Origin: Candidatus Methylophosphatis roskildensis
GTDB lineage: Bacteria; Pseudomonadota; Gammaproteobacteria; Burkholderiales; Rhodocyclaceae
DNA length: 64,000 bases
NCBI GenBank assembly: GCA_016708905.1
Contig: JADJEV010000004.1
Coordinates: 248,001 to 312,000, forward strand
Direction of reading: 5' to 3'
The first letter of the stretch is position 1. Each line of letters begins with the position of its first letter. The notes under the pieces are model-generated. The model saw only the letters and a program-made list of their open reading frames with translations, had not been told where the DNA came from and did not search any database. Below are positions 18,273 through 26,498 of the stretch, in pieces. The position numbers were made by a program, and so were the translations under genes.

Positions 18273-18563
18273 ATGCTGGTGATCGTGTGCTACGACGTGA
18301 ATACCGAGACCAAAGCCGGACGGCGGCGCCTGCGCCGCGTGGCCAAGGTGTGCGAGAGCACCGGGCAACGCGTCCAGAAGTCGGTGTTCGAATGCCAGGT
18401 AGATCTGATGCAGATGGAAGATCTCGAACGCCGCCTGCTGGCCGAGGTGAATCTCGAGCAGGATTGCCTGCGCCTGTACCGCCTGCCCGATACGCGCGGC
18501 TGCGAAGTGCGCGAGCACGGCAATTTCCGGGCGACCGATTTTGATGCTCCGCTGGTACTATGA
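18273..18563 (+). CDS. cas2: Cas2, CRISPR adaptation
   Basis: A small dimeric protein that bridges Cas1 dimers in the integration complex. It has 96 residues. The N-terminus MLVIVCYDVNTETKAGRRRL contains the conserved Asp of the ferredoxin fold, and QRVQKSVFECQVD is the second family motif. It starts three bases after cas1. The CRISPR leader begins directly after it. Confidence 0.96.
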   Translation: MLVIVCYDVNTETKAGRRRLRRVAKVCESTGQRVQKSVFECQVDLMQMEDLERRLLAEVNLEQDCLRLYRLPDTRGCEVREHGNFRATDFDAPLVL

Positions 18564-18745
18564 ACCACGCGCGGACCTCGAGCAGTCGCTACATCAGCGG
18601 CAGGTTCGCGCGTTCGATAGCGTGCTGAATTGAAAAGTGATTCGCAAATTCGACGTTCTGCATTTGGTTCTTTTGCCGACCGCGCGCGTGGGTTCGCGCA
18701 ACGCGCGGGTTTTCGGCAGGTGCTTCATGGTGTTGTGCGCGAACG
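18564..18745 (+). promoter_or_regulatory. CRISPR leader
   Basis: A 182-bp non-coding stretch between cas2 and the first repeat. Its middle part (about 18627-18675: AATTGAAAAGTGATTCGC and following bases) is AT-richer than its surroundings, as expected for a leader carrying the array promoter and integration signals. Orientation follows from the repeats ending in ATTGAAAC on the plus strand and from the adjoining cas1-cas2. Confidence 0.75.
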
Positions 18746-21096
18746 GTCGCCCCGCTCGATCGAGCGGGGCGTGGATTGAAACAAGGAAGGCGGCATCATG
18801 TTCGGTGGGCGCACCGGTCGCCCCGCTCGATCGAGCGGGGCGTGGATTGAAACCGGCTATCACGCTCGACTATGTGGGCCATGCGGCGTCGCCCCGCTCG
18901 ATCGAGCGGGGCGTGGATTGAAACATCCAGTCCTGCAGCCTGACCAACATCAAGGTTGTCTGTCGCCCCGCTCGATCGAGCGGGGCGTGGATTGAAACAT
19001 AACTCGACGCTTGGGCTGCCTTGGGAGTACAAGTCGCCCCGCTCGATCGAGCGGGGCGTGGATTGAAACCGTTATGCGTTTCTGCTGCTCTACCTGTAGG
19101 GCTGCGTCGCCCCGCTCGATCGAGCGGGGCGTGGATTGAAACCGTCATAATCTCGGCTGATCGATGAGTAGCTCCCGGTCGCCCCGCTCGATCGAGCGGG
19201 GCGTGGATTGAAACAACCCGAGCTACGCTACTCGATAACCTCGACGCGTTGGTCGCCCCGCTCGATCGAGCGGGGCGTGGATTGAAACTGCCATGTGACA
19301 GCACATGATACGGCGACGAGAGCGTCGCCCCGCTCGATCGAGCGGGGCGTGGATTGAAACAAGAACATGTCCATGCCTGACGGCGAGAAGGCGAGTCGCC
19401 CCGCTCGATCGAGCGGGGCGTGGATTGAAACGCTGCGCAGGATTGGCATCCAAATACTTTTGCAGTTGTCGCCCCGCTCGATCGAGCGGGGCGTGGATTG
19501 AAACAGCGCTCAATGACATTTACGATGAACGAGCGATCGGTCGCCCCGCTCGATCGAGCGGGGCGTGGATTGAAACATGCACTTCACGGCGCGCAGAATG
19601 ATCCGCTTGTAAGTCGCCCCGCTCGATCGAGCGGGGCGTGGATTGAAACCGCTTTAACGGCGGCCAGGGACAAGTACATGGCAGAGTCGCCCCGCTCGAT
19701 CGAGCGGGGCGTGGATTGAAACCGATCCATGCGCCCCTGATCAATTTGCGTCCGCCGGTCGCCCCGCTCGATCGAGCGGGGCGTGGATTGAAACCGCGCG
19801 CTGCCGTGACTCATGAGTTTGCCACCGCCTGTCGCCCCGCTCGATCGAGCGGGGCGTGGATTGAAACATTTAGGTCGTGGCCGGAGTAGACCTCAGATCC
19901 AACGTCGCCCCGCTCGATCGAGCGGGGCGTGGATTGAAACATATGATGCTGTCACAGCACTTCAGCCTTGACGAAAGTCGCCCCGCTCGATCGAGCGGGG
20001 CGTGGATTGAAACTGATGTCGTGGTCGCAGAGCCGACTTATACAGATGTCGCCCCGCTCGATCGAGCGGGGCGTGGATTGAAACTTGCATCGCAATACGA
20101 AACGATCTCTGCGTATTCAACGTCGCCCCGCTCGATCGAGCGGGGCGTGGATTGAAACCCTCATATGGCGTACTCGGAAGGTCGTAAGATTCAGTCGCCC
20201 CGCTCGATCGAGCGGGGCGTGGATTGAAACTCCCATATCCACCTTGTCAGGCCAGTTGCTGCCTGTCGCCCCGCTCGATCGAGCGGGGCGTGGATTGAAA
20301 CATCCACGCCCGTTGTCAAGATGTCGCTCTAGGTGGTCGCCCCGCTCGATCGAGCGGGGCGTGGATTGAAACATGCGGTTGCAGGCCGAGGAGTCGAACC
20401 CCGCTCGGTCGCCCCGCTCGATCGAGCGGGGCGTGGATTGAAACCATCATGCAGTGTCGCAGCGTCACGCTGTCCATGCGTCGCCCCGCTCGATCGAGCG
20501 GGGTGTGGATTGAAACAAGAGTCAAGCCTATAATCCTGCGCTTCTCTCCGCGTCGCCCCGCTCGATCGAGCGGGGCGTGGATTGAAACGGCTGGTCGGGT
20601 CTCGTCCAGATACCGTGCGAAATAAGTCGCCCCGCTCGATCGAGCGGGGCGTGGATTGAAACAGTTGCACGCACCTGTATCCGCTCGTCACGATTATGTC
20701 GCCCCGCTCGATCGAGCGGGGCGTGGATTGAAACCGAATACGCCATATGAGGGAGACTCTCCGCAGGCGCGTCGCCCCGCTCGATCGAGCGGGGCGTGGA
20801 TTGAAACATGCCAAACTGCACGCCATTGTCAATCACTGCCTGTCGCCCCGCTCGATCGAGCGGGGCGTGGATTGAAACTCAGTATTGCGAAAGAACCTCG
20901 CAAGCATATCCATGGTCGCCCCGCTCGATCGAGCGGGGCGTGGATTGAAACTCGGCGAGTGTCGGCGCTGTAGATGCGAAGATGCAGGTCGCCCCGCTCG
21001 ATCGAGCGGGGCGTGGATTGAAACTTTCAAGAGCACAGTATTGGCATGAATCGCATCGGGTCGCCCCGCTCGATCGAGCGGGGCGTGGATTGAAAC
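18746..21096 (+). CRISPR. Type I-C CRISPR array, 33 repeats and 32 spacers
   Basis: The 37-base repeat starts GTCGCCCCGCTCGATCGAGC and ends GTGGATTGAAAC. Its core CCCCGCTCGATCGAGCGGGG is a perfect palindrome, the hairpin cut by Cas5c; ATTGAAAC is the expected 5' handle. Repeats start at 18746, 18817, 18888 and so on to 21060. The 32 spacers are 34-37 bases long. All repeats look identical except repeat 25, with one C-to-T change at 20504. The terminal repeat is perfect, which is unusual. Spacers 20 and 28 overlap in sequence on opposite strands, and spacer 23 resembles a tRNA 3' end. The near-perfect repeats suggest a recent or active array. Confidence 0.99.
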
Positions 21097-21109
21097 CACC
21101 GTCCGCGAT

Positions 21110-21409
21110 TTGCGCGAGCGTACCGGCGAGCTGATTCGTGACGCCGAGGCGGGTAAGCTGTCCGTCATCACCAGACACGGCACCCCGGTATTCGTTGCGG
21201 TGCCGTTCGACGACACCTTGCTGCAGGAAGGTGTCGGCGCTGCATTGGCGATCAAGTTGTTCGACGAGGAACACATTTCACTTGGCCGCGCGGCTCACAT
21301 GGCTGGGCGCTCGGTCGGCGAAATGGTCGACCTGCTCGGCAGGCACGGCATTGCTGTAATCCGTATCACTGCGGAGGAGTTGGGGCGGGAACTTACCGAC
21401 TTCGATTGA
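21110..21409 (+). CDS. Headless Phd/YefM-UPF0175 fused antitoxin at the end of the array
   Basis: The frame from TTG 21110 reads RERTGELIRDAEAGKLSVIT … VFVAVPFDDTLL, a Phd/YefM-type antitoxin opening. From about residue 43 it continues as a UPF0175 domain (AIKLFDEEHISLGRAAHMAG). The preceding codons (TTVRDL, from 21095) also belong to the protein, but they run directly into the last CRISPR repeat, which ends at 21096. No ATG or ribosome binding site remains. The natural start has therefore been lost. The downstream toxin is also broken, so the locus is probably inactive. Confidence 0.75.
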   Translation: MRERTGELIRDAEAGKLSVITRHGTPVFVAVPFDDTLLQEGVGAALAIKLFDEEHISLGRAAHMAGRSVGEMVDLLGRHGIAVIRITAEELGRELTDFD

Positions 21410-21410
21410 T

Positions 21411-21515
21411 CCGACTCGTGTTGTCGTTGCCGATGCGGGACCGCTGATCGCCCTCGGCCGGTTGAACGAGTTGCGGCTGTTGCCGGAGCTCTTCGACGAC
21501 GTCGCCCACCGGTAG
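21411..21515 (+). pseudogene. DUF3368 (PIN-like) toxin remnant
   Basis: Immediately after the antitoxin stop the plus strand encodes TRVVVADAGPLIALGRLNEL and RLLPELFDDV, then TAG at 21513-21515. This is the N-terminal strand-helix of DUF3368 PIN-like toxins (VADAGPLIAL), the usual partners of UPF0175 proteins. Family members are about 150-160 residues, so only about a fifth remains and no clear start codon is seen. The rest is not recognisable downstream. Confidence 0.7.
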
Positions 21516-21622
21516 ACAAACGCGGCAACGTCTGACTGGCCGTGTGTTCCTCGCGCTCGATGGGATGGGCCGCCTTCGCGCGGGAGACCCGAACTTCGTC
21601 TTGATCCGGCGCACGTCGAAGC

Positions 21623-21659
21623 AGCCGCGCTCTCAATCGAGAGCGGAGTGGATTGCAAC
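21623..21659 (+). repeat. Lone divergent CRISPR-like repeat
   Basis: Aligning 37 bases that end in GTGGATTGCAAC with the array repeat gives 26 of 37 identities. The 3' part (AGTGGATTGCAAC) is close to canonical. The stem differs in sequence but is perfectly paired: CGCTCTC (21628-21634), loop AATC, GAGAGCG (21639-21645). It lies 527 bp beyond the last array repeat, after the toxin remnant, and has no second copy next to it. Confidence 0.65.
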
Positions 21660-21717
21660 TTGCGACGCAATCGGCCGGATCGATGCGCTTTCCGTCGTCA
21701 GAATCGGGCGATCGACC

Positions 21718-22521
21718 CTATGACGGCGCGCAGAACCGTATGCCTTCGTCGATCCAGCCTCGCTCGACGACCTCGAGAATCGCGGCGCGGTCGGTCGAGT
21801 AGCGATGGTTCGAGTCGAAGCCCAGCGCGAATCCGTTGTTGTAGGCTCGATAGACCGGGCTGAGGAATGCAGGGCAGGTCTGTTCAACTGCCGGCGTCGT
21901 GTAAAAATCGAACCGGTCGAATACCATGCTCTTGGTATTAGGGTCGAGTATCTGGTTGAGGAAGTTGCAATTACCGATGTCCGACGAATAGTAATAGGTC
22001 ATCGGGCCGTAGGGCACGCCGGTCGTTGGGTCGATCCTGAGGTTGCCGTGAAACCGGCAGACCGGGACGGTTCCGCCGGATCTGAAGGTCCGGCCCGTTC
22101 TTCGCCACCATCCGGCGGCGCCGCTTTCGGCGAAGATCATCTCCTGCGCGTCGGCGGTGATGAAGTAGTGATCGAGAAAGGGTTCGTAGAACTCCACCAC
22201 TTCCGTGCCGAGCGGGTCGGCGACGAATGGCACGTAGGCGCTGGCTTCGTTGGAGAACCCGCTCTCGGCGCGCTGGAAATTGTAGGCGGTTACCGCGAAA
22301 TAATAGCGCGCGGCAGTAGGCAGGCCGACGACGGTGAACTGCGTGTCGCCGGCGACGTTGATCTTGAAGTCGTACTGCCCACTCGAGGTGCCCACGTACA
22401 GGAAGTAACCGCCGACGTTGTCACCGGGGCTCGGATTCCAGGCGGCGGCTATCGACGCGGCGTGGCCCGTCGCGGCCGTGCTCAGGAAAAGCCACAGAAA
22501 CAGTTGGCGAAGGCCTGTCAT
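21718..22521 (-). CDS. Secreted fibronectin type III / DUF5648 protein
   Basis: A 267-residue exported protein. The signal peptide is MTGLRQLFLWLFLSTAATGH. Residues ~25-105 look like a fibronectin type III domain (AAWNPSPGDNVGGYFLYVGT … YFAVTAYNF). Residues ~115-267 carry a DUF5648-type unit (VVEFYEPFLDHYFITADAQE … GWWRRTGRTF; second motif HRYSTDRAAILEVVERGWI). DUF5648 occurs in secreted and lipoprotein-like proteins with no known activity. The start at 22521 has GGAGG upstream. It is a single gene with no operon partner. Confidence 0.8.
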   Translation of the reverse strand: MTGLRQLFLWLFLSTAATGHAASIAAAWNPSPGDNVGGYFLYVGTSSGQYDFKINVAGDTQFTVVGLPTAARYYFAVTAYNFQRAESGFSNEASAYVPFVADPLGTEVVEFYEPFLDHYFITADAQEMIFAESGAAGWWRRTGRTFRSGGTVPVCRFHGNLRIDPTTGVPYGPMTYYYSSDIGNCNFLNQILDPNTKSMVFDRFDFYTTPAVEQTCPAFLSPVYRAYNNGFALGFDSNHRYSTDRAAILEVVERGWIDEGIRFCAPS

Positions 22522-22764
22522 GTGCTCGCCTCCATGTTGGAGAGATCGGAGCAGTTCGGTGCAACGGATATGCTGCCGTTGGTGCGACGGGGCCTGCTTG
22601 CCGAACGGGCCCCGTCGCGTCCGGCGATGCTTGCGCTGCCGGAACTGCGCGGATTCGGGACGAATTCGTCGGAGACATCGATCGTCGCTAGTACCTATGC
22701 TACGCCAAGTCGTGAGCACATGTGCACGGTTACATATGGCCGTGCCGGCGTGGCCATTGTTCGC

Positions 22765-23703
22765 TCAGTTCCAGGCGGTGCGAATGGCAGCCACGCCATG
22801 AGCGCCGGCCGCGCGGGCCGCGTCGCGGTGTTCGCGCCCGAGCCCGCCGAGCGCGAATACCGGCATCGGCAATCCGGCGGCCAGCCGGGAGAAGGCCGGC
22901 CAGCCGAGCCCGGGCTGATGGGCGTGGGTCGGTGTGGGCCGGACCGGTCCGAGCACGACGAAGTCGGCGCCTAGCGATGCGGCGCGATCCAGTTCGTCAC
23001 GGTCGTGACAGGAGGCGCCGATGAGCGGCAGGTCGGGGCGGTCGGCGAGTTGCAATAGTTGCGCGGCGGGCAGATGCACGCCGTCGGCGTCGAGTTCGCC
23101 GGCAAGCGCGACGTCGCCATTGATCAGCACGCGGGCGCCGTGGGCGTGCGCACGCGCCACCACCTCGCCGGCAAAGCGCCGGCGCGCCGGCGCATCGAGC
23201 GCGGCTTCGCGTACCTGGATCAGGCGCAGGCCGCGCGCCAGCGCGGCGTCGATCTGCGCGAGCTGGGTTTCGGCTCCGATCTGCCAGGCATGAGTGATGG
23301 CGTACTCGTGCGGCAGGGCGAGCGCGGCGAGCACCGGGCCGTTGGCCGGCAGCATCGGCGAGACCGTAACCGCGTCGATGCGCTGCCAGGACAGCGCGCT
23401 GTGAATGTGGTCGGTGAGCTCGCCCGACCAGCGCGGCACTTCGAAGAAATGCAGCCGCACATGGGCGTGCGCGTACTCGTGCTCGCGCGTGATCCACGGC
23501 CACGCCGTCTCGACGCGCAGGCCGAGTTCTTCTTGCAGCTCGCGCAGCAGCGCATCGCGCGGCGTCTCGCCGGGTTCGAGCTTGCCACCGGGAAACTCCC
23601 AGTAGCCCGGATAGAAGCTGCCCGGGCCGCGCTGGCCGAGCAGGAAGCAGCCGTCGGCTCGCGTGATTACCGCAGCCGCGACGTCGACGATCTTCCTGCT
23701 CAC
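22765..23703 (-). CDS. Nudix hydrolase fused to a ThiE-like domain
   Basis: A 312-residue fusion. The N-terminal MutT-type domain has an intact Nudix box, GKLEPGETPRDALLRELQEE followed by LGL, so it could hydrolyse oxidised nucleotides such as 8-oxo-dGTP. The C-terminal half (from ~135) resembles thiamine phosphate synthase (RLIQVREAALDAPARRRFAG, GADFVVLGPVRPTPTH). Catalysis by this half is unproven in such fusions. A GTG start at 23703 overlaps the DUF815 stop by four bases (GTGA), which supports it over longer frames. Confidence 0.9.
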   Translation of the reverse strand: MSRKIVDVAAAVITRADGCFLLGQRGPGSFYPGYWEFPGGKLEPGETPRDALLRELQEELGLRVETAWPWITREHEYAHAHVRLHFFEVPRWSGELTDHIHSALSWQRIDAVTVSPMLPANGPVLAALALPHEYAITHAWQIGAETQLAQIDAALARGLRLIQVREAALDAPARRRFAGEVVARAHAHGARVLINGDVALAGELDADGVHLPAAQLLQLADRPDLPLIGASCHDRDELDRAASLGADFVVLGPVRPTPTHAHQPGLGWPAFSRLAAGLPMPVFALGGLGREHRDAARAAGAHGVAAIRTAWN

Positions 23704-24587
23704 CCCGTGGTGCGCCCGGCACGGTCGCGCGCGAACTGCCAGGCCACGCGGCCGCTGCGCGAGCCGCGCGAGAGCGACCACTGCAGCGCCTCGGCGCGGG
23801 CGGTTTCGATCTCGCCGGCTGGTACGCCGAACTCGCGCAGCCAGTGGCGGACGATCGCCAGATATTCATCCTGTGTGAAGGGGTAGAACGACAGCCAGAG
23901 GCCGAAGCGTTCCGACAGCGAGATCTTCTCCTCGGTGGCCTCGCCCGGATGCACCTCGCCGTCGACATGGCGGGCGTCGAGGTTTTCGTCGAAGTATTCG
24001 GGCATCAGGTGGCGGCGGTTCGAGGTGGCGTAGATCAGAACGTTGTCGGCCAGCGCCGAGACCGAACCGTCGAGCACGCTCTTCAAGGCTTTGAAGCCCG
24101 GCTCGCCCGATTCGAACGACATGTCGTCGCAGAACAGGATGAAGCGCTCGGGGCGGCCGGCGATCAGCTCGACGATGTCGGGCAGGTCGATCAGATCGTC
24201 CTTGTCCACCTCGATCAGGCGCAGGCCGGCCGCCGCGTACTCGTTGAGCAGCGCCTTGATCAGGGAGGACTTGCCGGTGCCGCGGGCCCCGGTCAGCAGC
24301 ACGTTGTTGGCCAGACTGCCGCGCAGGAACTGGCGGGTGTTGACATCGATGCGCGCCTTCTGCATGTCGATGTCCTGGAGGTCGGCGAGCCGGATGCGGT
24401 GCGGGTGCATGACCGGCACCAGTTGCCCGCCGCCGTGTCTGTCGTTGCGTCGGCGCCGCCAGCGAAAGGCGATCTTGCCGGCCAGGTCGGGCAGCACGGG
24501 GGCGGCCGGCAGCAGGTGTTCGGCGCGCGCGAGCAAGGCATCGACGCGGCCGATCAACTGCGCGAGCAGCGCGTCGGTGTCACTCAT
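23700..24587 (-). CDS. DUF815 AAA+ ATPase
   Basis: A 295-residue predicted ATPase. Walker A is TGARGTGKSSLIKALLNEY near residue 100, and Walker B is FILFCDDMSFE near 150. The sensor region reads VLIYATSNRRHLMPEYFDEN, and the SLSERFGLWLSFYPFTQDEY motif is typical of the family. Its cellular role is unknown. It is coupled to the downstream Nudix-ThiE gene and overlaps the upstream small membrane-protein gene by eight bases, a conserved neighbourhood in betaproteobacteria. Confidence 0.9.
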   Translation of the reverse strand: MSDTDALLAQLIGRVDALLARAEHLLPAAPVLPDLAGKIAFRWRRRRNDRHGGGQLVPVMHPHRIRLADLQDIDMQKARIDVNTRQFLRGSLANNVLLTGARGTGKSSLIKALLNEYAAAGLRLIEVDKDDLIDLPDIVELIAGRPERFILFCDDMSFESGEPGFKALKSVLDGSVSALADNVLIYATSNRRHLMPEYFDENLDARHVDGEVHPGEATEEKISLSERFGLWLSFYPFTQDEYLAIVRHWLREFGVPAGEIETARAEALQWSLSRGSRSGRVAWQFARDRAGRTTG

Positions 24588-24726
24588 CGCGCGGTTCCCC
24601 GCGTTCGGGCGCCGACTTGTCTTCGAGCTGCGGCGGGGCTGCCTTGTCGGACTTCGGCCAGGTCCACCAGACGATGAAAATCAGCAGCGCCAGCGCCACG
24701 CCGGCTTCCAGTACGAAGATCCACAT
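24580..24726 (-). CDS. Small single-span membrane protein
   Basis: A 48-residue protein, MWIFVLEAGVALALLIFIVW then a charged tail (PKSDKAAPPQLEDKSAPERG). It has one membrane helix at residues ~5-23 and a hydrophilic C-terminus. Its end overlaps the DUF815 start by eight bases, so it is likely the first gene of this three-gene operon. The function is unknown. Confidence 0.6.
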   Translation of the reverse strand: MWIFVLEAGVALALLIFIVWWTWPKSDKAAPPQLEDKSAPERGEPRDE

Positions 24727-24795
24727 CACGCATCTCTCGGGGCAGGGCGGGGCGCTATACTCTCGCCCCTTCGGGACACCCACTGTACCAAATCC

Positions 24796-26130
24796 ATGCT
24801 GCTCCGCCCTCACGTGCTGTTCTCCGCCGGTCTGGCTGCTGCCGTGCTCGCGGCCTGTGCTGGCACGCCGCGCGTATCGCCGCCATCACCCGCCGCGCCG
24901 ACCGCGCCGACCGCGCCGACCGCGCCGACCGCGCCGACCGCGCCGGTGCCCCCTGGCGCGTCAGTGCCACCCGCCAACGGCGCTGCGCCGGCCTGTCCGC
25001 CCTGCGCGCCGTGTCCGCAATGCCCGGCCGTCGGCCCGTCCGCGCCGACGCCGGTGGCGGCCGCCACCCTGCAGCCGGCGAACTGGCGCGATCTGACCGG
25101 CTGGGGCGGCGACGATCTGGCGCCCGCGCTGGGCGCGCTGCTGGAATCCTGCAAGGCGTCGAAATCCGGCTTGCCGGCCGATCTGTGCGCCGCTGCCGCA
25201 AAGCAGGTCGGCGCTGGCAATGGCGGCCTGCAGCAGTTCTTCGAGGCGCGCTTCGTGCCGCACCAGGTGGTCAATGCCGACGGCACGCGCGAGGGCCTGA
25301 TCACCGGCTACTACGAGCCGCTGCTCAAGGGCAGCCGCAAGCGCTCGAAGGCCTACGCCTGGCCGCTCTTCGGCGTGCCCGCCGATCTGCTGACCATCGA
25401 TCTGGGCGAGCAGTATCCGGACCTCAAGGGCGCGCGGGTGCGCGGCCGGCTCGACGGCCGCAAGGTGCTGCCCTACTGGTCGCGCGAGGAACTGGCGCAG
25501 CGCGGCAGGCAACTGGCGCGCGACGTGCTTTTCTGGCTGGCCGACCCGATCGAGCTGTTCTTCCTGCAGGTGCAGGGATCGGGGCGCATCGATCTCGACG
25601 ACGGCACGCGCGCCCGGGTCGCCTACGCTGACCAGAACGGGCATCCGTATCGCTCGATCGGCCGCTGGCTGGTCGACAAGGGCGAGCTGAGAGTCGAGCA
25701 GGCCTCGCTCGACGGCATCCGCAAGTGGGCGCGCGAGCACCCGGCGCGGCTCGACGAATTGCTCAATGCCAATCCGAGCTTCGTGTTCTTCCGCGAGGTC
25801 GCCGGCCCGGAAGGCAAGAGTGCTGGCAAGGGCGCCGGCAAGGATCTCGGCCCCGCCGGCACGCTCGGCGTGCCGCTCACGCCCGGGCGCAGCATCGCAG
25901 TCGATCCGCGCTCGATACCCCTGGGCGCGCCGGTGTGGCTGGCGACCACCCACCCGGGAACCGGCAAGCCGCTGCAGCGGCTGATGAACGCGCAGGACAC
26001 CGGTGGCGCGATCAAGGGCGGTGTGCGCGCCGACTACTTCTGGGGCTTCGGTCCCGAGGCCGGTGCCCAGGCCGGCCGCATGCGGCCACAGGGCCGGCTG
26101 TGGGTGCTGCTGCCGCGCCCGGCGCAGTGA
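24796..26130 (+). CDS. mltA: Membrane-bound lytic murein transglycosylase A
   Basis: Cleaves peptidoglycan to 1,6-anhydromuropeptides at the outer membrane. It has 444 residues. A lipoprotein signal with lipobox LAAC is followed by a Pro/Ala/Thr linker and a CPPCAPCPQCP cysteine stretch. The MltA domain shows EGLITGYYEPLLKGSRK and VQGSGRIDL. The C-terminal 3D domain has the catalytic aspartate in MNAQDTGGAIKG and RADYFWGFG. ATG 24796 is chosen because it begins the signal peptide. It is divergent from the DUF815 operon. Confidence 0.93.
   Translation: MLLRPHVLFSAGLAAAVLAACAGTPRVSPPSPAAPTAPTAPTAPTAPTAPVPPGASVPPANGAAPACPPCAPCPQCPAVGPSAPTPVAAATLQPANWRDLTGWGGDDLAPALGALLESCKASKSGLPADLCAAAAKQVGAGNGGLQQFFEARFVPHQVVNADGTREGLITGYYEPLLKGSRKRSKAYAWPLFGVPADLLTIDLGEQYPDLKGARVRGRLDGRKVLPYWSREELAQRGRQLARDVLFWLADPIELFFLQVQGSGRIDLDDGTRARVAYADQNGHPYRSIGRWLVDKGELRVEQASLDGIRKWAREHPARLDELLNANPSFVFFREVAGPEGKSAGKGAGKDLGPAGTLGVPLTPGRSIAVDPRSIPLGAPVWLATTHPGTGKPLQRLMNAQDTGGAIKGGVRADYFWGFGPEAGAQAGRMRPQGRLWVLLPRPAQ
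24901..24945 (+). repeat. Tandem 9-bp repeat in mltA
   Basis: Five perfect copies of ACCGCGCCG encoding Thr-Ala-Pro in the linker after the lipobox. Copy number changes would keep the frame and only alter linker length. Confidence 0.9.
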
Positions 26131-26149
26131 GCGCAGGATACGGCTGCCC

Positions 26150-26290
26150 TGGAAGCCGCTTCAAATGGCGATCTGCAGGCTGGCACGGCCAAGAGCCAAT
26201 ATCCATGCGGTTTGCAGGATGGCATGGCTGCAGAACGCCATTCTATGCGGCTTCCATGGCAGCCAGAATCCCGGCAGTTCCGCGCCGGCG
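26150..26290. repeat. Dispersed CATGCGG/GCATGG repeat family, copy B
   Basis: The 368 bp between mltA and amtB contain no gene. They hold GAGCCAATATCCATGCGG (near 26195-26212) with TTTGCAGG, then AACGCCATTCTATGCGGCTT near 26233-26252, plus AAATGGCGATCTGCAGG near 26163. These match the words of copies A and C to F. Confidence 0.65.
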
Positions 26291-26498
26291 CTGACCTGGG
26301 CTGCGGGGCCCGCTCAGGCACCGGCTTGAGGCGGCGCATCGCGTGTCAGGCACGAATACGGTGCGTGTTTCCGCGACGATGCCTTGTCGTGGTGCGCGCC
26401 GCGCCGAAGCGAACGGCCAAGTGATTGATCTTGCGTGACAGCCTTGCTGGAACGCCGCTTGCTCTCTTGCGCCAGACTTGTGCATGGAGAGCCCCAGG

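Noticed and set aside
18637..20973. Many open frames in the array giving repeated RPARSSGAWIET or APLDRAGRGLK peptides
   Set aside because: They are translations of the CRISPR repeat, which has no stop in several frames; not genes.
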